The notes beneath the pieces are model-generated. The model was not told where the DNA came from, did not search any database, and saw nothing but the letters and a program-made list of their open reading frames with translations. A program made the translations under genes and the position numbers. Below are positions 21,058-32,800 of a stretch of 64,000 nucleotides of DNA, one piece after another. The DNA is from Mucor racemosus (lineage: Eukaryota; Mucoromycota; Mucoromycetes; Mucorales; Mucoraceae). The DNA is taken from positions 2,604,001 through 2,668,000 of the forward strand of contig JAPEHQ010000005.1 of NCBI GenBank assembly GCA_027405735.1. The letters are read 5' to 3'. Numbering within the stretch: position 1 is the first letter of the stretch; every line of letters begins with the position of its first letter.

Positions 21058-22225
21058 GGGTCAATGTTCACATTTTTTGCTTTTGTTTGTTTCTGCGGTT
21101 GTAAGTGGAAAATGGTAAATTATTGTATTGTAAAAATTAAAACTCATAATTAAAATACAATCATTTTTTACTCACAAAATAGATGGAGCTAAAAGCTACT
21201 TTATGTTTTTTGTTTCAGCGAAAAATATTGATTTTTTATTGAGCAAATTAAAATTATAGTTTACAGTATAACTCACAGCTTATTCCAACTGAGTTCCAAA
21301 ATCGATTTACTACCAAACTGATTGAGAAATGATTCAAAAATTAAATTTGTTTGAAAGCTCATGAGCTGCAAAGTAAGTTCGACTAGTTTAGTAAATGTTT
21401 TTTGTACATCTTCAAATTCTGCATCTAATAGTATAAAATTTGGACAATTGTTTCACATCAAATTTTGCGTAAAATGCGATTGAAATTGTAATGGTTTTTT
21501 GGAGATACACACCACTTTTTATAAGCATGTTTCAGATATAAATACTGGAAATAATGCGCAAAGTATTATCTATCGGTTGAGCTATTGCAAAAATTTTTAG
21601 CTGCATTTTTCGTAGAGAAAACAAGATTTTTGTCCAATTTTTTTTCAGATTCAGAATTTAGGATTAGGGTATGCAAGGGAAAAATGGATGTTAGAAACGA
21701 AGATATCTTTTTGTACATATTTTTGAGGATATCTCCACGAAAAATCAATATTTTGAAAAAAACTAAATTGGGTCCAAGAGAGCTCAACGAGGTTGATGAA
21801 ATAAATGTAAAAAAAATGCTGCTCAATTTAACAAATATTTTGAAATCTACTACAAAAAAGTCAAAAAAATGAAAAAAAATAAAAGTGCCCAGAATTTTTT
21901 CATACTCAAATATATTATAGAGCACTTTAAAACAAGTAATTTTTATTATTAAAAAGTGTTAGTATAGCTTAATTTTTCGTAGAGATATGAAGCCTCAAAG
22001 TTTCTGATTTTCAGCAGTGAAATACGCGTAAAAAATCTGAAACATTAGCACTGAAAAATCAATATCACCTGCAAAAAGTAGGATATCTTTGGATACTTGT
22101 TTTTAGATTAAAGCTGAGCATCTCAGGTACATTGGCATAAAATTTATTCTTGGTGTTATTTAGTGAAAAAAAAAGTAGAGCAGGGATGAAAAGTGAGACC
22201 TGGTTTTTAAGGAAAAAGCAGTAAA
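21058..22225 (+). repeat. Dispersed repeat family A, copy 1
   Basis: Collinear with the reverse complement of 40795-42250 and 48354-49900. Shared landmarks run from the TATTGATTTTTTATTGAGCA-like segment (about 21225), through a nearly invariant 63-bp core at 21729-21791, to the ATCTCAGGTACATTGGCATA segment (about 22119) and the TTTTTAAGGAAAAAGCA end. A frame across the core is open in all three copies and includes SPRKINILKKTKLGPRELNE, but no known domain is visible. No terminal repeats were recognised, so its class is unknown. Confidence 0.7.
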
Positions 22226-23127
22226 TTTTACCTATTTTTGAATCTTTTATAAAATACAAATTGCTGTTAGGTGCCTGTGCCCAATCAATTAAAATGCTTG
22301 GATGATATCTTCTGTATACCAAAATAGTTATGCGACTCTACAACAGTGCAATTTTGAGACTAAAATATGTTGTTATGCGTGGAATGTGAGACCATAATAT
22401 ATCCGTTCACAGACTAAATCTGTATAAAGAATCAATAGATGTAGGGCTATAGATAGAAAATCAAGTTCCGCGGGATTCATCAGTTATTGAGATTGTCGAG
22501 ATTGACTGATGTACTACATGTAGTCATGTAGACTGGAATTTTAGTTTCTGATCGTTAGTCTGCGAGAAATTCGCATGTTATTGATCTAGTACTAAATAGC
22601 GAAAGAACAACAGTATATTTTTCTATGATTTAACAATGGATTTCTTTTTGTGCATATGAAATATAGATTGTCTGTAGATTCAATCTTAAATTTTAAAATT
22701 TATACACATCTATTATTATTACTGTTCAGGAGCAAAAAAAAAAAAAAAAAAAACCAGCTCCGATGGTTACAATTTTTACATTCAAGCGATTTTCCAATGC
22801 AATTAATAAAATAGAATTAGGTTCTATTTTAAATGAAAAATGATATTTGACATGTCGAGTTTATTTATTTATTTCTTTTTCTTTCGCATTTTCACGTCAA
22901 GAAACGCCATTTGAGATTATTTTTTTAGATAGAAAAAGACGTTATATAGAAGATGGGAAAACGCAACTGAGAAATCTAAATCACTAATGGCTTATAATAA
23001 TAAAAGAAAGGAGAGAAAAGGGAGAACAGAAAGAAGAACGCAAATAACAACAGCAATAATATTAATAATGAATAGAAAAAAAGGAGAAATATACAATAAG
23101 AAAGAATGAATTACTACTACAAAATAC
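22226..23127. other. Intergenic region
   Basis: No gene seen. It contains an A-tract near 22735-22753 and the probable 3' flank of the Sel1-repeat gene (which ends at 23128 on the minus strand). Confidence 0.5.
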
Positions 23128-23985
23128 TCAATTGTCCCAGTCAGGATCATCTACAACGTTGTATTTATCTTTCCAGATCCATGAATTTCCAATTTGACCT
23201 TGACCTTGTCTTGCGGCCATTCTATAATACTGAGCAGCTTTGTAAATATTCTTTTTTACTCCATGACCATGATTATAACAAAAAGCCAAATCATTCATGG
23301 CATCACAATCACCTAAATTTGCAGCAATTTCAAAGTAATAAAATGCAGTTTCTTTACTTTTTGTAACACCCCAGCCCTGCTGAAATGAAACACCCAACTC
23401 GTAAATAGCCATAATAAGTTCACCTCTTGATGCAAGTGCGTATTCATCCCCCTGCAAAAGATCATCTACAGCATGTTCTGCTGCTGTTTGTAGATATTGA
23501 AATGCAAGGGAAGTATTTAATCTACAGCCCCATCCATGACGCAAAGAAATACCGTATAAAAACATGCCAATTGGGCAACCTTCTTTTGATGCTAATCGAA
23601 AGCAATGCGTTGCTTTTTCTAGTTGACCTAATTCATGATGTTGAATACCAGATTGAACATGCTGATCTATTTGTTGGTCTTTTATAGTTGATCTTGCAAT
23701 GGAACAAGGTAAAGAAGTTGCTGACTATAGTATACACAAACAATAAATAACCACACACACACAACATTGTATAGAAAAATAGGAGAATGATTTCCTTCTT
23801 TTATTTCTTTTATTACCTGTTGAATAGATTCTTGAGAATACAATTGAGCCCTAAAATAACAAATTTGGTTTTTTGTGTGTGTAAATATAATTATCAATTT
23901 ATTGCACAAGATTAATAAAAAAATATAGTTTTTACTTGATGGATTTATTATCGTTAAATAATGACTGCAGTCTCTTTAGTAGCAT
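23128..23985 (-). CDS. Sel1-repeat protein (3 exons, 226 aa)
   Basis: Exons (complement) 23936-23985, 23817-23850 and 23128-23724 join in frame with GT-AG introns. Sel1-like repeats, helical solenoids of the TPR class, occur at about residues 80-115 (LYGISLRHGWGC...A), 130-168 (ELGVSFQQGWGVTKS...AANLGD) and 168-205 (DLAFCYNHGHGVKKN...AARQG), with the typical A/G-x-x-G-x-G-V pattern. Such proteins usually act as adaptors, for example for chitin synthase activation (Skt5/Chs4) or ER quality control, but this one is short and lacks their other domains. The tail is acidic (DDPDWDN). No signal peptide or membrane segment is present. The start is the only in-frame ATG found upstream. Confidence 0.8.
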
Positions 23986-24363
23986 TTTTGTAAGAAAAGA
24001 GAAATAATAAAAATCAATTTTCAAAGGGAGATAAAAAGGAATAAAAACTTCAGTTGTATCAATTTTATTTATTCATTATATTTGTATGTTCGATTATATA
24101 CAAAATGGTGATATAGCGTTAAGGAGAGAGGAATAAATCACACATACAACCAAAGGAAAAAGGGGGGCCCTGATGTATATATATTACTGACCAATCAAAT
24201 GCCTTTACCAAATTTTTACACTGGATGGTTACCTAAAATAATAGCAAAACTTCACAGATTTCCAAACCTTCGCAGTGCAAATAATAATCAGAAAAAAAGA
24301 GTAGAAGTTGGTAATATAACTTTCAAGTATCTTCCTGACGTTCTTTACCTTCTGAGCTGCTTT

Positions 24364-24615
24364 TTATAAGCCCGAAACACCCATAAAATGTCTTTTATGA
24401 TAAACTTCTTTTCTTCCTTCTTCTCTTTTTTGTTGTTTTTTTGTATTCATATCGCCTATTGCTGTTTTCTTTCGAGTTTGAGAGAAAAAGACCCATTTTA
24501 TAATATATAATTCTCGTTTTTTTGATAAATCAACATCTTTTCCCGCTTTAAATAATTCCACAACCAAATAAACTTCAGTTATGAAACCTATGATTGTTCC
24601 AATACAAAATGACAT
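24364..24615 (-). CDS. Small hypothetical membrane protein (83 aa), uncertain
   Basis: An open frame with one hydrophobic segment (FCIGTIIGFITEVYLVVELF) followed by a basic, Lys-rich tail. The composition is protein-like and it lies in the 600-bp gap between two genes, but its start overlaps, on the opposite strand, the proposed first exon of the membrane protein at 24581. I do not recognise the family. It may be a real small gene or chance. Confidence 0.3.
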   Translation of the reverse strand: MSFCIGTIIGFITEVYLVVELFKAGKDVDLSKKRELYIIKWVFFSQTRKKTAIGDMNTKKQQKREEGRKEVYHKRHFMGVSGL

Positions 24616-24701
24616 GTATAATCATCAGAATCATGCCAATAGGTAAAATTCTACAAGAAATGAAAAATGCAGAAAATATCTTGACTGAATTGCTTTTTTC
24701 T

Positions 24702-24734
<33 letters not shown>

Positions 24735-25307
24735 TTGTTCATTAGTGTAACATCCAGCAACAACAACAACAGCAACAGCAACAAAAATCTCTTTAAAAGA
24801 TCAGCCTCAGGAGGCTCTACATTTGCAACGCATACAGAACATACACCTGCATTTAACACTGTACATATAATTGCCGCTGTCATTGGAATTGTTGGTGCTG
24901 TTGCAATGACAGTTACTATATTTCTCATGTGTAAAAGAAAACGAAATCGACGCAACTCACAAAATAGAAAAGCAACACCTACTGCAGCAGTGAATGATGT
25001 TGAAAGTAACATGACCCAAATAATCATTGAGAATAATAATAATATAAGATTTGGTCAATTTGCAAGTGATTTTGACAATCATGTTGAACCACCTAAACCA
25101 GCAGTTACTCATGTGGAAGATGTGAGTCCAATGATGCAACAATATCAATTACAATTGAAGTTATTACAACAGCAAAAAGCTCAAAAAGAAAGAAAGTTAA
25201 ATGTTGATCCACATTTAAATGCTGCTACATTGCATCAAACAGCATCTTCTTCAAGTGCATCATCATCACCCAATTCATTGTTACCACCACCACCTTACCA
25301 GCCTTAA
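24581..25307 (+). CDS. Single-pass membrane protein with PPPPY tail (2 exons, 207 aa)
   Basis: Exons 24581-24642 and 24746-25307 join in frame (phase 2). The 103-bp intron ends in a T-tract and ATTAG. An upstream in-frame stop precedes the ATG at 24581. The protein has a short Asn/Ser-rich extracellular part, one membrane helix (about residues 62-84, HIIAAVIGIVGAVAMTVTIF), a stop-transfer KRKRNRR, then a cytosolic tail with a Q-rich helix (about residues 140-165) and the C-terminus PPPPYQP, a PPxY-type site for WW domains such as those of Rsp5/Nedd4 ubiquitin ligases. The T-tract can also be read through as a poly-Phe signal peptide from 24594; I prefer splicing because other introns here have the same tract. 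The family is unknown. Confidence 0.6.
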
Positions 25308-25484
25308 TGCTTAGCACATCCATCTTATACATATATATATATATATATATAAAAACGGCAAATCACTTGTAAATACTATAAATACAAACACGCATATCTA
25401 TATATCCAAATAATCTTTACTTTTTTTTTTTTTTTTTTCCATTTTTATTTAATTAATTAATTAATAATAAAGTATACGTCTATT

Positions 25485-27213
25485 TTACATAATGTTACAT
25501 TTTGTATCTGATTGATTTTGACTCATTCTCATCAATTGTTCTCCAGTGTATTTTTTACCAGTCATTGCTTGCACATCTTCAATTGCTTGCTCACGTTCAT
25601 TCTCCCGCTTCTTTTCTTTAATTTCTTGCGGAAAGTAAAGTTTAAGAAAGTTCTGTAAACTTTCGTCTAAATTTAGAGCTGTGGCAGATCTTACAGCTGT
25701 AGGATGGCGACACAATGGACAGCTATCCATCTTTTTCTTTTGTGCTTTAATCAAACAACGGACACAAAAAACATGACTACAAGCTAGTCGAATAGGTCTC
25801 CAAGCTACAGACATACAAACTGGGCAAGCTATATGACTTGATTTAGTAAAAAAAAAAAAAAAAAAACGTTATTTTACCATAATCTTCGGGCTGTGGTATA
25901 ATGGTTGTCAATTTAGATGTAATTGTAGCATACAACATGGTTGCTAATTTTGGACTAAATAATGAATCTGTAGATACGATTTCGGGGAAACTTTGACTTG
26001 CAGTAAGTCCACTCCTCTTGTCATGCTTTTTCAAGATCTTTCGCATTGCGGTTTCATTCAACATTTGATAGTGTTTCATGGTGATTAACTCGGTGTTTAA
26101 AGCGATAAATTGCTCAAAGGCAGATTTGGATTCTTTGGATTTCAATTTGTTTAGTAAATCAGCTCTGCCCAATTGTTCCACAAACCAGGTCATTTGCTTT
26201 TTGGCTCTTTCGACTGAACGAAACGTTCGATCTGATTCCGCATTTCCTTGAAATATTTGAGCATCCATATAGATTGAGAATATTTTGCGCCAATTATACA
26301 TGTCTGTCTTTTGTGTTGGTGCTGCTACTTTGGTCATTCTCGACTCTAAATCAGAAATATCATGCTTGAATTTTTCTGCTGTGACATTTTGCAACATGGC
26401 TACTTGTTTTAATTCCTCCATCAACATTTTAAAAAACTCGTCATCCTGTTCCAGTTCAATAACTAGTGTCTTGATATGTTTTTCATGCTTTTCCTGTGTT
26501 TCTTCTTTTTGTTCTGGTTCGTCAGACTCTTCTGCGCCTTCCTTTTCTTTAATTTTGTCCTTTTCCTCCAAAGTTAATATTAATAATTCTTTAACCAATG
26601 TTACAGTTGAGTTTCTTCTTTGTCTTTTCACAGCCGGGGATTTAATTAAAATCCGTTCATCTGGTGAATCATCCAGTGTTGTATCATCGTGCCGATCCGC
26701 ACTTTCATCATTTGCTGCTGCAGCAGTTGACAGAGAAAAAAAATCCTTGTTGTTATGACTCCTCTTGAATTCTAACTTTGGTCTTTCAACATGATCAGCT
26801 GCTGTAGTAGATGAGGATAATAGTTTTGAAAGAACTTTTTGAACTTTGGGCTCCTTTGAATCATAGGTAAATTCTATATTTGGCTTTACATTTGGAGGTT
26901 CGCCTAGTGATAATTTATTTTTAATTTCGTTGCCTAGTAACTAATATGGAATTACTCCAGACTTACCTGTAAAGTAATACTTTATTTTTGGTATACTTTC
27001 ATCTTCATCGTCATTTACAGTAGAAGACAAACCACCGTTTCCACTATCTTCTTCCAAACATTCATGTAATAAAGAAGTAGAGAGACCTCTGCTTTCAATC
27101 TCTTCAGCAACTTTTGTAATAAGCTTTTTCAAAGCTTTATATTGAATGAGATAGGGTCTCCATTCTGAAGGGATACCTTCTGCCTCAGTTTCGAGTTGTT
27201 TACCAAACTTCAT
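25485..27213 (-). CDS. SPX-RING E3 ubiquitin ligase-like protein (3 exons, 538 aa)
   Basis: Exons (complement) 26967-27213, 25878-26903 and 25485-25828 join in frame. The N-terminus MKFGKQLETEAEGIPSEWRP plus YLIQYKALKKLI is the SPX start. The lysine-rich SPX helix LNETAMRKILKKHDKRSG (residues 364-381) supplies the inositol-pyrophosphate-binding lysines of this family. Between them lies an acidic, low-complexity insert (about residues 83-225). A C3HC4 RING begins at Cys426 (CPVC ... CSHVFC ... CPLC) and a charged tail follows. SPX-RING proteins are phosphate-status sensors acting as ubiquitin ligases on phosphate-pathway proteins. The first intron is taken as 26904-26966 (63 bp); an acceptor 30 bp earlier also keeps the frame. 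The gene converges with the membrane protein gene 177 bp away, and the M13 gene ends 115 bp upstream of its start. Confidence 0.85.
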
Positions 27214-27328
27214 TTTTAAAGTTTATTTTCAAGGTATCATTAAATTAAAAGAAAGAAATAAAATAATAAAAAAGAAAGAAAGAAAGAAAGAAAGAAAGAG
27301 AAAAAGAAACACAAAAAAAAAAAAAAAT

Positions 27329-30168
27329 TCACCAAACTTGACATTTTTCACTTTTCGGGTTCATAAAAGAACCCTTTTTGCAATGAAAAGTCTTTGAAAA
27401 ATGTCTCGAATTGATCAATGGACCGTTTACACGAAGTCGATCAGGTGCATAATCCTTTACGAGAAGCTAAATTCAATAAAAATGAGCTCATGTTTGTTGC
27501 TATGATTTGCAATTTAATTACCTTTTGTTCTGCTGTACTCTTGCTACATTTCATTCTAGCAAATTGTATATACGCTAATTGGTCGTTTGTCCATGGATCT
27601 AAACCCGGAATCTTTGTTGTTGTATTTGCTTTTTCTAAATATTCTATCAAAAGTCCACCGTGGTCTGCAAAATTGTTATTCAATGTTCTTTTTCCATTTA
27701 TTCCAAATGCATCGTATTGATCTATTAAGCATTGATTTTGAGAATTTAAATGGTCAATTGTATCATTTGCCCACCATTGTCCGAAAATTCCCTCAGTATT
27801 GTAATTCCTTCCTATTGTATCAAATCCATGCTACATAAACAATGCACGTGGGGTCAGACGAGTCGATTTGTATCATCTGATTGGATGCCAATCTCAGCTT
27901 ACCATTATTTCATGACCAATCATCCATCCAATTGTTCCGATGTACAAATATTGAGGCCCGTTTGCATCGAAATAAGGTAATTGTAACAATCCACCAGGAA
28001 TGATGACCTAAAATAAAGAAGTTTAGACACGGGAGATTTGTTATTTCTTTTTTTATTATTTACTTTGTTTAGCTCTCTATTATATGAAATATCTACACTT
28101 TGAGCATTTATTTTCCATGCATGTTTGTCAATACTAATTTGACTCAATGATTTCCAAGTTTGTCTGACATGATGCTTGTTATTTCTCATCATATTGCCAA
28201 AAAAATCATCCTTATTAATCACAACATCCCCAAAATATTCAGCAAGAGAAATAACATCTCGAACACTAGGTTCTGCAGTAGAAAATCCTACTTCAAACTC
28301 GATATGCTCCAGCTAATTTTCTATCTATCAGAATATATTCATGCTTGTATGACTCATTTACAACTACATACCTTGCTCATGATCTCATTGCGAGTGGTGC
28401 CATCATCTTTCGGAATCCATTCTAAATAAGGCACACGCTCTTGTAGTTTTTGTACAATCACGTGAGCCATATCCTCTATTTTTGTTTTGGCTTGCACAAT
28501 ATGTTGCTGTTGATGATCCATTACAAAGTATCGACCCATTAATAAGCCCATTGCGCTCTGATCAATCAATTCAATACAAGTATCACGACGCTCAGGCTTT
28601 GCTCTTGGTTCAATGCCACTCAATTTTGCGTCTAATTTTCTTTTAGGTGCTACAAACTCTTCTCCCATGACATTTAAATATTTCCAAATTGTACGCCAGA
28701 TCAAATACATTTGCAATGTGCGTCCGTTGGATGATCTCAAGACACTATTGTAGTTTTTAATAAAAGTAGGTGTTGGGATTAGTATATGATCAGGTAGTGT
28801 TGTGTGATGCTCAATAAATGATTGCCAATCGATATTAGGTGCTTCGTCCTGCAATCGTTCCAAACTCCATCTCTCGGGATGTTGAGCATCGGTAAATGTT
28901 GCTTGTGCTAATTTCTTTTCAAATTCTACAATACGACGCGCTGTTGCAATTGTGCTCCATGTTTTCCAGCCAAATTCATTGTCTGTGTCCTTTTTAAATA
29001 TGGTATCTAACAATGAGGTCACCACATGCATGTAAACCGACATAATTTCAGGATCATCATACAATTCTCGATGAGGTAAACCTATTTGTCCTTGTGATAA
29101 GGAGAGACTAGGTTTAGTAGGATGCAAAGTGTCGGGCATGGTCTTCATCTCAAATAATGCCCATATTTCTCGGTCTGATAAAAACGCCAATGTTTTATGC
29201 AGATTTTCTGAATGGACGGGTTCATCCAAAGGAATTGATTGTCGGATTATACGGAATATATCGTATAAAGGCGCTACGCCTATTTCTTCAATGGCATCTT
29301 GATTCATGCAGGATTGATAAAAATCGCTTAGTTTGATAAATAATTGTCTGTCTAAAATACGATCAGGGTTAGGTAATAGAATTTCTTCCTCTTCCTGTGG
29401 ATTGAATTTTTCAAAATCTCGGCTCAAGATTTGATCTAGCCGATGATGAATTGCGTCGGTTGTCATGGATTGTACGTCAATTCTTGATTTTACATCTGGT
29501 ATTAAATGGCTTTGTTTCCATTTATTACCTAAAGTTAGCAACAATTAGTTTAATAAAAAGAACTTTTTTCTTTTTTTTTTGAAAAAAAAAAAAACCTACA
29601 TGTATATGCATAAAAATCCTCACAAGGATCCAATTCACGATCCACATCCTAATTTAAAGAAAAAAGGTTAAAACCTTCATTCGTATCCAAAGAAAATAAT
29701 AACTTACTTGTAATATATGGGCTGCAGTGATGATACAACTATAGTCCAAACAATAAGACTAAAGAAATAAAAACAAACAAATAAATAATCATGTACAATC
29801 TCATAACCCATCGTTCTTTTTGGTACCTCATTTTTTGTATGATTTTTTGGTATTTTTGGCGCTGGCATTCTGGACGCTGGATCATCATCTTCTTTTTGAC
29901 TACTTCTTGCATACAATCCCACAAATATAAATAATAGAATCAATAAAAGTGAGCAAAGAAAAAAGAATAGTTTTTCTAAAGAAGTGAAGTGACCTGGTTG
30001 AAGATGTGGTGGATAATGATATATTCCACTGCCGTAATCTGTTGTACGCCTTTCTTGTCCGTCCTCATCATCAAAGTTGTGTTGTTGTTGATGAGAATTG
30101 TATTCGTCCTCTTCTTCTTCTTCTTGAGTTCTTCTCCTGGAGATTAATGGTGCATGAATATCTGACAT
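27329..30168 (-). CDS. M13 (neprilysin/ECE) family protein, probable pseudopeptidase (8 exons, 799 aa)
   Basis: Exons (complement) 29827-30168, 29708-29758, 29600-29648, 28372-29528, 28064-28312, 27903-28007, 27522-27830 and 27329-27466 join in frame, all GT-AG. It is a type II membrane protein: acidic cytosolic N-terminus, membrane helix at about 66-87, then the M13 start CLDYSC and DPCEDFYAYTC. The zinc helix reads HEIMH (His648, Glu649, His652) across an intron, and the C-terminus keeps FHC and KCQVW. Three expected catalytic positions differ: the third zinc ligand Glu of the GENIAD motif is Asn703 (NNFAD); the substrate-clamping NAYY is DISY; and the His before the RVxG arginine is Tyr. 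Total length suits the family (about 750-800 aa). The fold looks complete, so loss of peptidase activity is predicted rather than gene decay. Confidence 0.88.
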
Positions 30169-30844
30169 AAGAAGAATTAGAAAAATAAAAGAGATAAAGA
30201 AAAAAACAAATGAAGTTTAGGAGAGAACAAACAACAAGCCCGAAACACTTGCTTGTGTAATCATTGGCTCTTTTAGATAGCAGCGTAAAGTAAAGTGTCA
30301 TGTAAACACACCCGACAGTGTTTGTAGTAGTAGAAGAAGAACCAGTTGGTGTTACGTAAAATAGCAAAAAAAAAAAAAATGGCAGTTTGAATTAATGTTT
30401 GAAAGTAAACCTTCTTTTTTTACTTTAAAAATGTATTTGTATGCTTCACATGTATATCAATTTATATTGTACGTAAAACAGTTACATTTCAAGCATAAAT
30501 GCATTCGTAAAAACCCTTTAAAGATGAACATATTTCAAGATATTGGCCAAAAATAATTCCTATTCTGCATCTATTTCTTCATTTCATTTTCGTCAAACTC
30601 GACACAGTTTGAAAAAAGTTGATATCTTTTCATTGATTTTTCAAAAATTAAGCATATAAAGTATCTATAGCTCATTAAATGTTATTTGTACAATCACTAA
30701 CGGCGTATTGATTGGCAGCCTTCATTGACAATTTTTTCATTGGAAGTTTTTTTTTTGTAAATTACGAAATTCAAAATAACAGTTTTTTGTTGAAAAGTCT
30801 TTATTATGAATAAATAAAAGTAAATCAAATTATTTATAATAAAA
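30169..30844. other. 5' flank of the M13 gene
   Basis: About 680 bp without a gene. The first 200 bp, rich in AG on the plus strand (CT on the gene's strand), are the likely promoter and leader of the minus-strand M13 gene. No other feature was recognised. Confidence 0.5.
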
Positions 30845-31880
30845 AATTGAAAAAATTCGATTATTTTAGGGTTATAAATACTAGCCGATCGATCTCGCTA
30901 CGCTCAATTACGGCCTTGTCAGGGGGAGGGGGCTCGCTTTTGCAATTTTTTAATGAATGTATCATATACTTGGCAACTCTACCTTGTTATATACGCTTGA
31001 CTACTGTCTCTAGGGATGGCCATGTTTATGTTTATGATATTGAAGCTATAAAGGTAAAACGAAAAATTGGTATAAATCAACTCTAGCGTGATAATTTGAA
31101 AGTAAAAATTTATTGTCATCAAATAAACTATTGCACAGTATTAAAATATATAAAGGATTACAGTAATAAACTTGAATCGAGTGGGTACAGCATTGTAGAT
31201 TCTTGAAGAAGATTTCAAATATCGTAAAATCTCTTATTTTTAAGACTTACAAGGCTTATAAGCGGAATATTAATTTAGAAAATTATTTTTGTCCAGATCA
31301 TCATTTTTGACATTTTTTAATTTTTTTTTTAGTTTTGCAAATCTAGAGTTAATTATAGTACCAATTATAAAAACAAAAAGTATACCATATACAGAATTTA
31401 GCGCTCTATTTGCTCAATAAAAAATAATAAGCATTTTTATTTCAAAATATTACATGAAAACCCTTTAATCAAAAAACCGTTTTTGGGCCAAAAATACTAA
31501 TTTTCATTACTTAACATTTAATATTAAGTTTTTATAAAATGCGTATTAGTTATGGCTACAATTTTCTCTCACAATGTAGTATATTTAAACGTTGATTTTG
31601 GTATCAAAAGTTGATTTTTCTTTTTTTTGATCAAAATCATGAGTGTTGGTAAGGATGAAATGAGCCCCGAAAATGTCCGCTGCAAAAACTGAATTTTCAG
31701 ACCCTACATGGTTAAATATAAGAAAAAGTTGAAAAAAAATACTTTTTTCATTGAAATCTTAGATATATCATAGTATATAAGAGACTTAACCGTTTAATCT
31801 CGCCAGGTTCAATTATGGCATCGCCCTGCAGAATATATTTTGCAATTTTTTTCAATGAAGGTATGATTTGACAGACAGTT
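30845..31880 (+). repeat. CACTA-like repeat relic, copy IV
   Basis: 30990-31880 is collinear with 54960-55870 (dynein end, the TCATCAAATAAACTA segment, the GTCCAGATCATCA segment, then CGTTGATTTTGGTATCAAAA and ATGAGCCCCGAAAATGTCCG). A second piece of the same repeat's far end (like 55735-55808) sits directly before it at about 30870-30965, so the copy is rearranged. It retains a few dynein codons (DGHVYVYDIEA). Divergence from the other copies is greater, indicating an older insertion. Confidence 0.7.
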
Positions 31881-32800
31881 TTTCTAGTCTTAAATAAACT
31901 ACATTTACTATATCAGTAAGCAATATTATGCAGCACTAATTTTATAGCTTAGATAAAACACTACTTGCTCTAGCTCTACGGCACTGTGAAATGTGTTAAA
32001 ATCCGTATTTTGAAGAGCTTTGACACTTTTAATTGCCCCCCCCCAAATAGAGCTGATTTTACAAATTTAATTTTTAAAGAGGATTTAAAGTCGACCGAAA
32101 CGAATCTGATGTCAATTTTGTTTATAATATTTCAAATTAATAATTAATTCTGCTTTAAAGGTCATCAAATGTTAAAGACTTCATTTCCAAAATAGCAAAA
32201 TTTGTAAAATAAATGGTTTAATATCCTCGCATAATGAAAAACTACAACTTATTTTTGCATAATTTACAAAATATACGAAATAAATTCCAATTTTTCTTAT
32301 GCTAAACAGCTGCTTTCCAAGCGTGAGAACTCGTGGAAACCCTCTGGATGAATGAAATGAGGGCTTCTCCAAGTTTTCCATAGCAAAATATATAATAACA
32401 TTAGAAGCGTTCAAATGGATCAACTTTGGGAATTCAATGATATTTAACTAATATCCTACGAGTTTTGTCTCTTGTGGATGCATTTAGAAATAGGTTTAGT
32501 TTTTATAGAATCCAGGAACTAAAAAAAATAAGGTTGTACACAAACAAATTCAGATAATTTCTTACGCTCAGTATACATAGGTGATTAGGTCAAAATAGTT
32601 TTTCTAAACTCGAATATGAAAGCACGATGTAGATTCAAATCGAATTAAGAGCTGTGCACGTATTTTAAGAGATTTTAAAAGTAGACTAGCTTCAGATGCT
32701 CAGTATAAAAGCTTATATTTTCAATATTTCATTGTTGAGTTATTGTACTTAAAACATCATTCGAATTACAGACATTATATGAATTTTATCGATATTGCGA
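31881..32800. other. Intergenic region
   Basis: No supported gene or repeat. It contains a C-run near 32036-32044. The right edge is the 3' flank of the Hsp70-like gene. Confidence 0.5.

Noticed and set aside
24594..24745. Poly-Phe signal peptide reading for the membrane protein
   Set aside because: The T-tract plus ATTAG looks like an intron end, and splicing from 24642 restores frame; still possible and mentioned in the entry.
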